From contig JADGAZ010000008.1 in assembly GCA_015231755.1 (NCBI GenBank), positions 102,602-166,601 of the forward strand: DNA of 64,000 bases, written 5' to 3'. The notes below the pieces were generated by a model. That model ran no database searches and was not told the DNA's origin. It saw only the letters and a list, made by a program, of their open reading frames with translations. Below, in pieces: positions 56,859 through 64,000 of this stretch (its first letter is position 1; the number at the start of each line of letters is the position of its first letter). Position numbers and translations under genes: made by a program. Source of the stretch: Magnetococcales bacterium. Its GTDB lineage: Bacteria; Pseudomonadota; Magnetococcia; Magnetococcales; Magnetaquicoccaceae.

Positions 56859-57952
56859 TCTCCCCAGGCCAACACCGTCGTCAGGCGGGACTCTCCCTCA
56901 TCGAAGTGATGATCGCCATGAGCATCGGTCTGGTAGTGCTGCTTGCGGTCATTTCCATGCTTTCCACCTCCAACCGCTCCCGCCAGGAGCTTGATCAGTC
57001 GGCCCAACTCATCGAAAACGGACAATATGCCATTCAAGTCTTGTACGAAGATCTGCGCCACGCGGGATTTTTTGGTCACTACCATGCCGGTGGCCTGACC
57101 ACTCCCGCCAGCCTGCCGGATCCGTGCGAAACCGATGACGCCAATGCCCTGCTCACCGCCCTGGCCCTGCCGCTGCAAGGCTACTCATCCACCGGGATCA
57201 CGAACCGGGCCGATGTTTCCGCAACCTCCTGCGCCGCCACCGTGTTAAGCCCCGACAACCTCAAACCCGGCTCCGATCTGCTGGTGATCCGCCGGGCCGA
57301 TACCGCCATCCTTGCCGGAGTGCCGACCAGCGGTGAGGTCTACCTCCAGGCCAACGTCACCACAGCCGCGATCCAATTCGGCTCCGCCACGGCCAATGTC
57401 CCCACCACCACCGCGGATGGAGGGAGTGTCACCCTCACCCAACGCAACGGGGCCACCGTCTCCCCGGCCAACACCCGCAGGCTGCATGTCCGGGTCTATT
57501 TTGTCGCTCCCTGCTCCAAGGGAAGCGGCGCTTCCGGAATCTGCGCAGCCGGAGACGATACCATTCCCACCTTGAAACGCCTGGATCTGGAAGCCTCCGG
57601 CGGGGTGCGGGCCATGGCCATCACCCCGCTGGCCGAAGGCGTCGAAATCCTGAAGGTGCGTTACGGCCTCGACACCACCCCCTCCACAACCGATCCGGCC
57701 ACCGGACTGATCGGCGACGGCATCCCGGATACCTGGAGCACCGCCCCCACCCTCGCCCAGTGGAGTTCCGTGGTTTCGGTGCAGGTTCATGTGCTGACCC
57801 GGGCTCCGAACACCTCGACGGGCCAGATCGACAATAAAAGCTATCAGGTCGGTCCCCTCACCGTGGCGGCCTCGGGGGATGGCTATCGACGCCATCTGTT
57901 TTCGACCGAAGTGCGACCAACCAATCTGGCCGGACCCAGGAGCATGCAATGA
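56849..57952 (+). CDS. pilW: Minor pilin PilW
   Basis: 367 residues. The start at 56849 gives leader RRQAGLSLIEVMIAMSIGLV with AGGAG eight bases upstream. The domain shows QLIENGQYAIQVLYEDLRHA and a long beta region with VEILKVRYGLDTTPS, all typical of PilW. Upstream sequence in the same frame is shadow of pilV. It overlaps pilX by four bases (ATGA). Confidence 0.9.
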   Translation: MDVISPGQHRRQAGLSLIEVMIAMSIGLVVLLAVISMLSTSNRSRQELDQSAQLIENGQYAIQVLYEDLRHAGFFGHYHAGGLTTPASLPDPCETDDANALLTALALPLQGYSSTGITNRADVSATSCAATVLSPDNLKPGSDLLVIRRADTAILAGVPTSGEVYLQANVTTAAIQFGSATANVPTTTADGGSVTLTQRNGATVSPANTRRLHVRVYFVAPCSKGSGASGICAAGDDTIPTLKRLDLEASGGVRAMAITPLAEGVEILKVRYGLDTTPSTTDPATGLIGDGIPDTWSTAPTLAQWSSVVSVQVHVLTRAPNTSTGQIDNKSYQVGPLTVAASGDGYRRHLFSTEVRPTNLAGPRSMQ

Positions 57953-58386
57953 ACACCTCCAACCGGGGCGCCGTGACGATGCTGGCCAGCCTGTTCATTC
58001 TGATCATCCTGACCCTGATGGTGGTTTCCTCGGCCAACATCAGCACCGTCAACTTTCGTATCGTCGCCAATCTGCAAAGCATCAAGACCATGGACGCGGC
58101 CACGCAACAGGCTTTGGAAAGCGTCATCTCCCAGTCGGCCCATTTCAACGGCTCCTCCACCATCTACCCGTTCACCGTGGGATCGGATTCGGGCAGCGTG
58201 ACGGCTCCGGTCTGCATCTACTCCCAAATCGCCTCGGGCAGCAGCGCAACCTGGAACATGGCCCCCCGGGACAACACCTGGGAGCTGACCGCCACCATCA
58301 CCAATACCACCACCGGAGCCGTTTCCACCATGCATCAGGGGGTGAAAATCCGCCAACTGGCCGGGATCTGTTGCCCGGATTGCTGA
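57949..58386 (+). CDS. pilX: Minor pilin PilX-like
   Basis: 145 residues with an N-terminal hydrophobic segment NRGAVTMLASLFILIILTLM and a helical tail (STVNFRIVANLQSIKTMDAA), as in PilX. The leader lacks the Glu at +5, which PilX proteins often do. The C-terminus has Cys residues (GICCPDC). It overlaps the end of pilW. Confidence 0.83.
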   Translation: MNTSNRGAVTMLASLFILIILTLMVVSSANISTVNFRIVANLQSIKTMDAATQQALESVISQSAHFNGSSTIYPFTVGSDSGSVTAPVCIYSQIASGSSATWNMAPRDNTWELTATITNTTTGAVSTMHQGVKIRQLAGICCPDC

Positions 58387-58409
58387 ACCAAACCAAAGGA
58401 GCGACTCCC

Positions 58410-61400
58410 ATGAACCTTCTGGCCACCCTGATCCTGCTCTTCACACTCCTGGCCACGCCATTCGGCACCGTCTGGGCCGGTTTCGATCCGGTCAACGACG
58501 ATACGGACCTGTTCCTGAGCAATCCCAATGTGGCCTCGGATCGACCCAATGTCTTGATCATTCTGGACAATACGGCCAACTGGAACCAGCCTTTCGTCAA
58601 CGAAAAATCGGCGCTGGTCTCGGTGGTGGCCAACTTAAGCGAACTGTACAATGTCGGCCTGATGATGTTCCCGGAAACCGGCAATCCCAACGACAACGTG
58701 GATGGGGGTTATGTCCGTTTCGCGGTACGTCAGATGACTGCGACCAACAAATCGGTCCTGGCCAACATGGTCAACAATCTGCACATCCTCAACGACAAGG
58801 GCAACAACGCCACCACCGGACTGGCCCTCTACGAGGCCTATCTTTATTATTCCGGTTCTGCCTCCCGGGCCGGTTTCGGCAAGATCAAAACCGACTTCGC
58901 CGACAATACCGCCAACAATCCGGCTTCAGCCTTTGGTCTGGGCCAGCACGCCCTGCCCGCCGCCCCCACAGCCGCCTCGCTCTACAACGCCCCGATCGCC
59001 AATGGTTGCCAGAAGAATTTCATCATCTACATCAGCAACGGACCGGCCAACGAAAACGCCAGCGCCAAACGGGTTTCCGAAGACAAACTGGCCGAACTCA
59101 CCCATCGCACGCCCCCGGCGGTGATCTCCATCTCCCCCACCGGCCAACAAGGCAACTGGGCCGACGAATGGGCCAGCTATCTCGCCAACAGCGATGTCAA
59201 CAGCCAGATCGAACATACCCAATCGGTTTACACCTATGTGGTGGAAGTGGACCCCATCGCCACCGGCCAGGGACCGGACATGACCGCGCTGCTCAAAAGC
59301 ATGGCCAATAAGGGACAGGGTCGCTATTTCGCGGTATCGAGCGGCAATGCGGGTCAGGCGATCATCAACGCCATGAACGAGATTTTTCAAGAAATCCAAT
59401 CCGTCAACAGCGTCTTCGCCGCCACCACCCTGCCGGTGAGCGTCAATGTGCGCGGCACCAATCTGAATCAGGTCTATGTGGGCATGTTCCGGCCCGACGC
59501 CAACAAACTGCCCCGCTGGTATGGCAATCTGAAGTGTTATCAACTCGGTTACGAAGAGGCCACCGATGACCTGTTCCTGGCGGATCGCAACGGGGTCAAG
59601 GCGGAAAACACCACCACCGGTTTCCTCACCCCGGATGCGGCCAGCTTCTGGACCGAAAACTCCAACTTCTGGACCTTCCGGGACAGCGCGGTCAACGGGG
59701 CCGGCGGTTCCTCCGATCTGCCGGACGGCGATCTGGTGGAAAAAGGAGGCGTCGCCCAGACCCTGCGCATCGATCTGGCCTCCTCCCAGGCGGCCCGCAA
59801 CCTGTTGACCTGTACCCGAACCTGCGCACCGGGTGACAACCTCTCCTTGTACCCCTTCCACTCCAGCAACGCCAACATCACCTCGGCAGCGTTGATGCTG
59901 GATGTGCAAACGGTTTCGACCCTCACCGGCGAACAGAGCCGTCCCCTGGCGGCTCTCACCGATGTGCAGCCCGTCACCGCGCTTTCCACCGCTGCCGGAT
60001 CGGTCGCGGTCACCAGTCTCACCAATGGCGCGGTCACCAAAAGCATCACCGCACTCACCACCACCAGAAGCCAAACCATCACCAATCTGACCAACTCACC
60101 GGTCACCCGGACCATCTCCTTGTTGAACCAACCCGTCAACAACGGCCCGGCTGAAGCCACCCTCAACAACCATGGTTACTCCACCGGCCAGACGGTCACC
60201 ATTGCGGCCCCTTCCTGCAACGTCCGCTACTCCGGAACGTTTACCATCTCGGTGGTGGACAGCAACAAATTCCGCTACACCATCCCCAATGGCTCCACCA
60301 CCCCCTGTACCGCGGCCACCGCCACCACCACCAGCTCCCTGGTCACCGCCACCATCGCCAACCACGGTTTTGTCACCGGCCAGAGTGTCACCATCAGCGG
60401 CGCCATTCCAACCGGATTCAATGGCAGCTATGCCATCACCGTCAACAGCGCCAACACCTTCAGTTTTTCCACCGTAGCCCCTCTGGGGGTACCCACCACC
60501 TTTGGCAGCGCCGCCGGACAAACATCCACCGCCACCGCCACGGTTGCCGCCCATGGCTACTCTCCCGGCAATCTGGTCACCATCTCCGGAGCCACGCCCA
60601 CGGGTTACAACGGCAATGTCACCATCTTGACCACCCCCACCGCCAACACCTTCACCTACGCCGCCTCCCCCATGAGCAACGCCACCGGAACCCTCACGGT
60701 CACCAAAGGCAGTGCCACCGTCACCGCCATCACCCCGGCGGCGCATGGCTTCTCCACCGGAAACATCATCACCATTCTGGGCGCGACTCCCAGCGACTAC
60801 AATGGCTCCCACGTGATCACCGTCACCTCGGCCACGGCCTTCACCTACACCACGCCCACCGTGCTTCCTCCCCAGACCGGCAGTGGCATCACCGCTTCCA
60901 ATGGTGTTTCCACCACGGCCACGGCCCTGGTGCCCGCCCATGGCTTTGCCACCGGAGAGATGGTCACCATCTCCGGAGCCACACCCAACGACTACAATGG
61001 CTCTTTTGTCATCACGCGCATCGACGACAACACCTTCCGCTACACCCTCACCACCACCCCCACATCCGCCAGCGGCATCATCTCCGCCCGTCTGACCACA
61101 CCCACCGCCCAGGCCACCCTTACCGGCCACGGCTTTGCCACCGGACAATCGATCACCATTCGGGGCGCATCCCCGGCCGTCTACAACGGCATTTTCGCCA
61201 TCACGACAACCGATGCCAATCACTTCCGTTATGCCCTGCCGTCATCCCCCCTACAGGCAGCTACCCAAACCCCTGCCGCAATCGTGCCCTCCACCACGGC
61301 ACAGGCTACCGCCGTCTCCCACGGCTTTGCCAATGGAGCATCGATCACCATTTCCGGGGCTTCGCCTGCGGCTTTCAACGGCACCTTTCCCATCACCCGA

Positions 61401-63182
61401 ATCGACGATCAACATTTTTCCTATACCCTGCCTTCACCCCAGGGCGCCGCATCAGGCACCATCACGGCTGAAGAGTCCGGTGGCGCCAATACCACCACAG
61501 CCAGGGACAGCTTGATCCGTTGGGTCCGAGGCGAGGACAACTTTGAAGACGAGAATCAAAACACCAGCGCCTCCGATGTCCGCGCTTCGATTCACGCCGA
61601 CGTGCTGCACTCCAAACCGGCGGTGATCAACTACAACCGACTGGGCACGGACAACGATGTGATGGTCTTCTACGGGGCCAACGATGGGGTGTTTCGTGCG
61701 GTCAAAGGGGGCTTTACCAGTGCAACCGGACAACCCGACGCGGGCCGCGAAATGTGGGGATTCATTCCCCCCGAGTTCTTCGACCGGCTCAAACGGTTGC
61801 GCAACAACGATCCGATTTTAAGCAGCGCCAACAAGAAACCCTATTTCGCCGACGGCACCATCGGCTCCTACATACTCGATGCCAACAAGGACGGCAAAAT
61901 AGTCGCCGCTGATGGGGACAAGGTTTACCTCTTCCTCAGCATGCGCCGGGGGGGACGACTGCTGTATGCCCTGGATGTCACCACCCCCGAAACACCCAAA
62001 CTGCTTTGGAAAAAAAGCCAAACCTCCCCCGGATTCCAGGAACTCGGCTACACCTGGTCCGAACCCAGAGTCATCCCCAAAATCAACGCCAACGGGGGCA
62101 AACCGGTCGTCATCTTCGGCGCGGGATACGATCCCATCGTGGAGGATGTCACACCGGAAAGCATTGTTACCGGAGTCAGCACCACCGAAGTGACCACCGG
62201 CAGCGCAGTCTATACCCGCAGCATGGGACGGGGGATCTTTGTGCTGGACGCGGCCACCGGTGAACCGCTTTGGCAGGCCGGACCTGGACGCAATCCGACC
62301 GATACCGGCACACACCCCTATTTAACCGTAAGCGGCATGCATTATGCCATTCCCAGCGACGTGGCGGTCATCACCCACAACGGCGGCACCATTCCGAATC
62401 GCGCCTATGTCGGTGATACCGGGGGCAATCTGTGGCGCATCAACCTCAACGAGGCCAATCCAGCCAATTGGACCGTAACCCGACTCGCCTCCATCGCCGA
62501 CATGACCACGATTCCCGGAGGCTTGCGCCGGTTCCTCTATCCACCGGACGTGGTCTATTCCACCGGGTTCGACGCGGTGCTGATCGGCAGCGGCGATCGG
62601 GAACATCCCTTGGATGTCAGCGTGAACAACCGCATGTACATGTTCAAGGATACCGACATCGGTACCACTTCCACCGATGCGGACATCCGCGAAAATCAAC
62701 TTTACGACGCCACCAGCAATTGCATCCAGAACGCCAGCGACTGTGCCCCAGGTCAAACCTCCACCTTGGCCCAATCCGCCCTCGACACGGCGCGTGGCTG
62801 GTATTTCAGACTTCTGGAAGGAGAAAAGGTGATCAGCAACGCCATCACCATCAACAACGTCACCTTTTTCAACACCCACCAACCCGCCTCGATGGCGACC
62901 AATGTCTCGTGTGTCAGCAACCTCGGCGTGGCCAGAGCCTATCAGGTGATCTTCACCAATGCCACAGCCGTATCCGATCGCAACAAGGACAACACCCTAA
63001 GCGCCTCGGATCGCTTTCAGATTCATCCCGGGGGTGGATTCCTCCCGCCGCCCACCCCGGTCGTGGTCCAGATCGATGGCAAAACCTTAACCGGCGTGGT
63101 CTCCGGTGTACGTGTGGATGAACCTCCAGGTGTGGCCTTCGGCACCCGTTATCGGCGTTTCTGGTTCAAAGAGATGGAATGA
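58410..63182 (+). CDS. pilY1: PilY1 adhesin/tip protein with an inserted seven-repeat array
   Basis: 1590 residues. Sec signal peptide to about 24 (ILLFTLLATPFGTVWAG), a degenerate VWA-like domain beginning NVLIILDNTANWNQPF, and the C-terminal PilY1 propeller opened by LIRWVRGEDNFEDEN and ADVLHSKPAVINY. Two calcium-loop candidates are DANKDGKIVAADGD (from 1157) and DRNKDNTLSASD (from 1523). Between the two normal halves, residues about 583-1007 hold seven repeats. PilY1 sits at the pilus tip and regulates extension, retraction and adhesion. The ATG at 58410 has AAAGGAG nine bases upstream. It is the last gene of the operon, followed after 195 bases by a terminator. Confidence 0.92.
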   Translation: MNLLATLILLFTLLATPFGTVWAGFDPVNDDTDLFLSNPNVASDRPNVLIILDNTANWNQPFVNEKSALVSVVANLSELYNVGLMMFPETGNPNDNVDGGYVRFAVRQMTATNKSVLANMVNNLHILNDKGNNATTGLALYEAYLYYSGSASRAGFGKIKTDFADNTANNPASAFGLGQHALPAAPTAASLYNAPIANGCQKNFIIYISNGPANENASAKRVSEDKLAELTHRTPPAVISISPTGQQGNWADEWASYLANSDVNSQIEHTQSVYTYVVEVDPIATGQGPDMTALLKSMANKGQGRYFAVSSGNAGQAIINAMNEIFQEIQSVNSVFAATTLPVSVNVRGTNLNQVYVGMFRPDANKLPRWYGNLKCYQLGYEEATDDLFLADRNGVKAENTTTGFLTPDAASFWTENSNFWTFRDSAVNGAGGSSDLPDGDLVEKGGVAQTLRIDLASSQAARNLLTCTRTCAPGDNLSLYPFHSSNANITSAALMLDVQTVSTLTGEQSRPLAALTDVQPVTALSTAAGSVAVTSLTNGAVTKSITALTTTRSQTITNLTNSPVTRTISLLNQPVNNGPAEATLNNHGYSTGQTVTIAAPSCNVRYSGTFTISVVDSNKFRYTIPNGSTTPCTAATATTTSSLVTATIANHGFVTGQSVTISGAIPTGFNGSYAITVNSANTFSFSTVAPLGVPTTFGSAAGQTSTATATVAAHGYSPGNLVTISGATPTGYNGNVTILTTPTANTFTYAASPMSNATGTLTVTKGSATVTAITPAAHGFSTGNIITILGATPSDYNGSHVITVTSATAFTYTTPTVLPPQTGSGITASNGVSTTATALVPAHGFATGEMVTISGATPNDYNGSFVITRIDDNTFRYTLTTTPTSASGIISARLTTPTAQATLTGHGFATGQSITIRGASPAVYNGIFAITTTDANHFRYALPSSPLQAATQTPAAIVPSTTAQATAVSHGFANGASITISGASPAAFNGTFPITRIDDQHFSYTLPSPQGAASGTITAEESGGANTTTARDSLIRWVRGEDNFEDENQNTSASDVRASIHADVLHSKPAVINYNRLGTDNDVMVFYGANDGVFRAVKGGFTSATGQPDAGREMWGFIPPEFFDRLKRLRNNDPILSSANKKPYFADGTIGSYILDANKDGKIVAADGDKVYLFLSMRRGGRLLYALDVTTPETPKLLWKKSQTSPGFQELGYTWSEPRVIPKINANGGKPVVIFGAGYDPIVEDVTPESIVTGVSTTEVTTGSAVYTRSMGRGIFVLDAATGEPLWQAGPGRNPTDTGTHPYLTVSGMHYAIPSDVAVITHNGGTIPNRAYVGDTGGNLWRINLNEANPANWTVTRLASIADMTTIPGGLRRFLYPPDVVYSTGFDAVLIGSGDREHPLDVSVNNRMYMFKDTDIGTTSTDADIRENQLYDATSNCIQNASDCAPGQTSTLAQSALDTARGWYFRLLEGEKVISNAITINNVTFFNTHQPASMATNVSCVSNLGVARAYQVIFTNATAVSDRNKDNTLSASDRFQIHPGGGFLPPPTPVVVQIDGKTLTGVVSGVRVDEPPGVAFGTRYRRFWFKEME
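60156..61430 (+). repeat. Seven tandem ~60-residue repeats within pilY1
   Basis: Each unit has the pattern ATxxxHGFxTGxxVTISGA, then PxxYNGxFxIT, then NTFxYT. Seven copies are seen, with HGY or HGF at each start. The copies are diverged at the DNA level. The pattern is close to repeats annotated in phage tail proteins as FCCH-like, an attribution I make from memory. Confidence 0.85.
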
Positions 63183-63377
63183 TCCGCCAGACCCAATCCT
63201 TAAAAAATCAAAAACACGCACCGCTCCGGCCAACCATGTCGCCGGCGCGGTGATGCGTCATCCAGCGTTACCGCCAATCGTTGATTGAAGCCTTCCCCAC
63301 CTTCCAAGCACACCCCTCTTTACCCTTTCTTTTCTGTTGATACAACAAACTCCCAGCCTCTGATAAAAAATTCAAAA

Positions 63378-63414
63378 CAAAATGGCCCGAAGGAAACTCC
63401 CCCGGGCCATTTTG
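63378..63414. terminator. Bidirectional intrinsic terminator between pilY1 and the RTX gene
   Basis: Perfect 11-base arms CAAAATGGCCC (63378-63388) and GGGCCATTTTG (63404-63414) enclose a 15-base loop. Read on the minus strand the stem is followed by a T-rich stretch (63377 downward), so it should stop the RTX transcript. It also serves the plus strand with a shorter T run. Confidence 0.85.
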
Positions 63415-63438
63415 CTACTCACGATTCAACAACAACCG

Positions 63439-64000
63439 CTACCACTCGATCTTGTCGATGTTCTGGAATTGAATCACATCCCCCGTCGCGTTGAAAGTGA
63501 TCGTTCCTGAGGCATTCTGCAAATGATCCAGCACCCCATGTTGATTCGGATCGGTGACGGTCACCATTTCATGTTCAACCTGGGCAGTCCAACCTCCATC
63601 ATAGTGACCGGTCAGGTGCATGGACTGATCCGTCATGTCGATAATATCAGTCCATTTGCCTGCCTGCCCCCCATCAACAAACGCACTCTGTGAAGAACCG
63701 AAGATGAACAAATCATTACCGGCTTCACCATGTATCACATCCTCTCCACCTTCGCCACGGAAGGTATCATCCCCCTTTCCGCCCCACAGATGGTCATCCC
63801 CCTCGGTTCCAACAATCTGATCATTGCGATTCGTGCCATGAACCGTAATGCCATCTTGATGTACCGACGGCGGCTTGCACGTCACCGATGGCGGCTTCGT
63901 GTGTACCGACGGCGGCTTGCACGTTACCGACGGCGGCTTGCACGTTACCGACGGCGGCTTGCACGTTACCGACGGCGGCTTGCATGTTACCGACGGCGGC
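63439..64000 (-). CDS. RTX protein, C-terminal end only (gene runs out of the window)
   Basis: The open frame continues to the window edge, so the gene starts beyond 64000; 186 residues are visible. A tandem heptapeptide with Cys-Lys-Pro-Pro-Ser-Val-Thr is followed by RTX nonapeptides (GTEGDDHLW, GGKGDDTFR, GEAGNDLFI) that bind calcium in a beta-roll. The remainder (about 120 residues) is beta-rich with FNATGDVIQFQNIDKIEW at the end, as at the C-terminal secretion signals of type I substrates. RTX proteins are exported by an HlyB/HlyD-type system, and such genes are 25 kb away in this window. A VTCK-repeat upstream of the RTX part is unusual and Cys-containing. Confidence 0.88.
   Translation of the reverse strand, partial: PPSVTCKPPSVTCKPPSVTCKPPSVTCKPPSVHTKPPSVTCKPPSVHQDGITVHGTNRNDQIVGTEGDDHLWGGKGDDTFRGEGGEDVIHGEAGNDLFIFGSSQSAFVDGGQAGKWTDIIDMTDQSMHLTGHYDGGWTAQVEHEMVTVTDPNQHGVLDHLQNASGTITFNATGDVIQFQNIDKIEW
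63697..63837 (-). repeat. RTX nonapeptide repeats
   Basis: About five units of the type GGxGxDxUx encoded on the minus strand, giving calcium-binding beta-roll turns (GTEGDD, GGKGDD, GEGGED, GEAGND). Confidence 0.85.
63862..64000 (-). repeat. 21-bp tandem repeat coding a Cys-Lys-Pro-Pro-Ser-Val-Thr heptapeptide
   Basis: Six full 21-base units and one partial unit run to the window edge. On the plus strand the unit is TACCGACGGCGGCTTGCACG plus T; the unit at 63883 is diverged and codes a Cys-free copy. The reading frame is open and continues into the RTX repeats. The array may be longer beyond the window. Confidence 0.9.

Noticed and set aside
60156..61430. The pilY1 repeats as a mobile element or recombination artefact
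   Set aside because: Units are diverged, in frame and within an otherwise normal PilY1, with no target-site duplications.
63862..64000. The 21-bp repeats as a CRISPR array
   Set aside because: There are no spacers: units are contiguous, in frame, and translate into a heptapeptide repeat.

Overview
The window is a GC-rich, densely packed bacterial chromosome segment with about 52 protein genes, many overlapping as ATGA or GTGA. I see no rRNA, tRNA, insertion sequence, phage module or CRISPR array. Three large membrane hybrid histidine kinases, an HD-GYP phosphodiesterase, two HlyD-type adaptors around an ABC exporter and a pilE-fimT-pilV-pilW-pilX-pilY1 type IV pilus operon indicate a motile Gram-negative Pseudomonadota-like organism. 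A Magnetococcia or other deep-branching proteobacterium would fit, but the sequence does not settle the taxon.

Layout. 0.1-8.8 kb (minus): an acyl-carrier/FkbH cluster (MaoC-SDR fusion, helical toroid protein, AAC(3)-like acyltransferase, FkbH-like protein, ACP) followed by hybrid kinase 1. 9-20 kb: a small ORFan, a VTT membrane protein, an HD-GYP protein, a BaiN-like flavoprotein with hybrid kinase 2, a receiver protein with rfbA and an rfbC-like gene that has lost its catalytic residues, and a Tat-exported beta-carbonic anhydrase. 19-25 kb: an unknown 262-residue protein with tcdA, tatD, a Sel1 protein, an AAA ATPase and a CapA-like protein. 25-30 kb: a surface-glycan cluster with two glycosyltransferases, a DegT aminotransferase and a FemAB-like transferase.

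29.8-38.4 kb holds the most unusual operon: HlyD adaptor, a single polypeptide with two complete ABC-exporter halves, a second HlyD adaptor, and a regulator-like ATPase with an N-terminal LuxR helix-turn-helix and a Walker A lysine replaced by glutamate. Divergent from it (38.6-44.5 kb) lie a kinase-FGE fusion, a GNAT-like protein, a carrier protein, an aminoacyl-tRNA-synthetase-like amino acid:carrier-protein ligase and a secreted unknown protein. Together these look like an undescribed aminoacyl-carrier pathway next to a secretion system.

44.6-50.3 kb: MoxR-DUF58-DUF4381 without the usual VWA genes, a NUDIX protein, an acidic unknown, an OLD-family ATPase/Toprim nuclease and a thioredoxin-like 2Fe-2S ferredoxin. 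50.5-54.8 kb: MASE3 hybrid kinase 3 facing a REC protein. 55.1-63.2 kb: the pilus operon, ending in a PilY1 that carries seven tandem repeats of about 60 residues. At the right edge a minus-strand gene enters with its C-terminus only: RTX calcium-binding repeats preceded by a seven-residue repeat encoded by 21-bp units, a plausible substrate for the type I secretion genes. The pilY1 and RTX genes are separated by a strong hairpin terminator.
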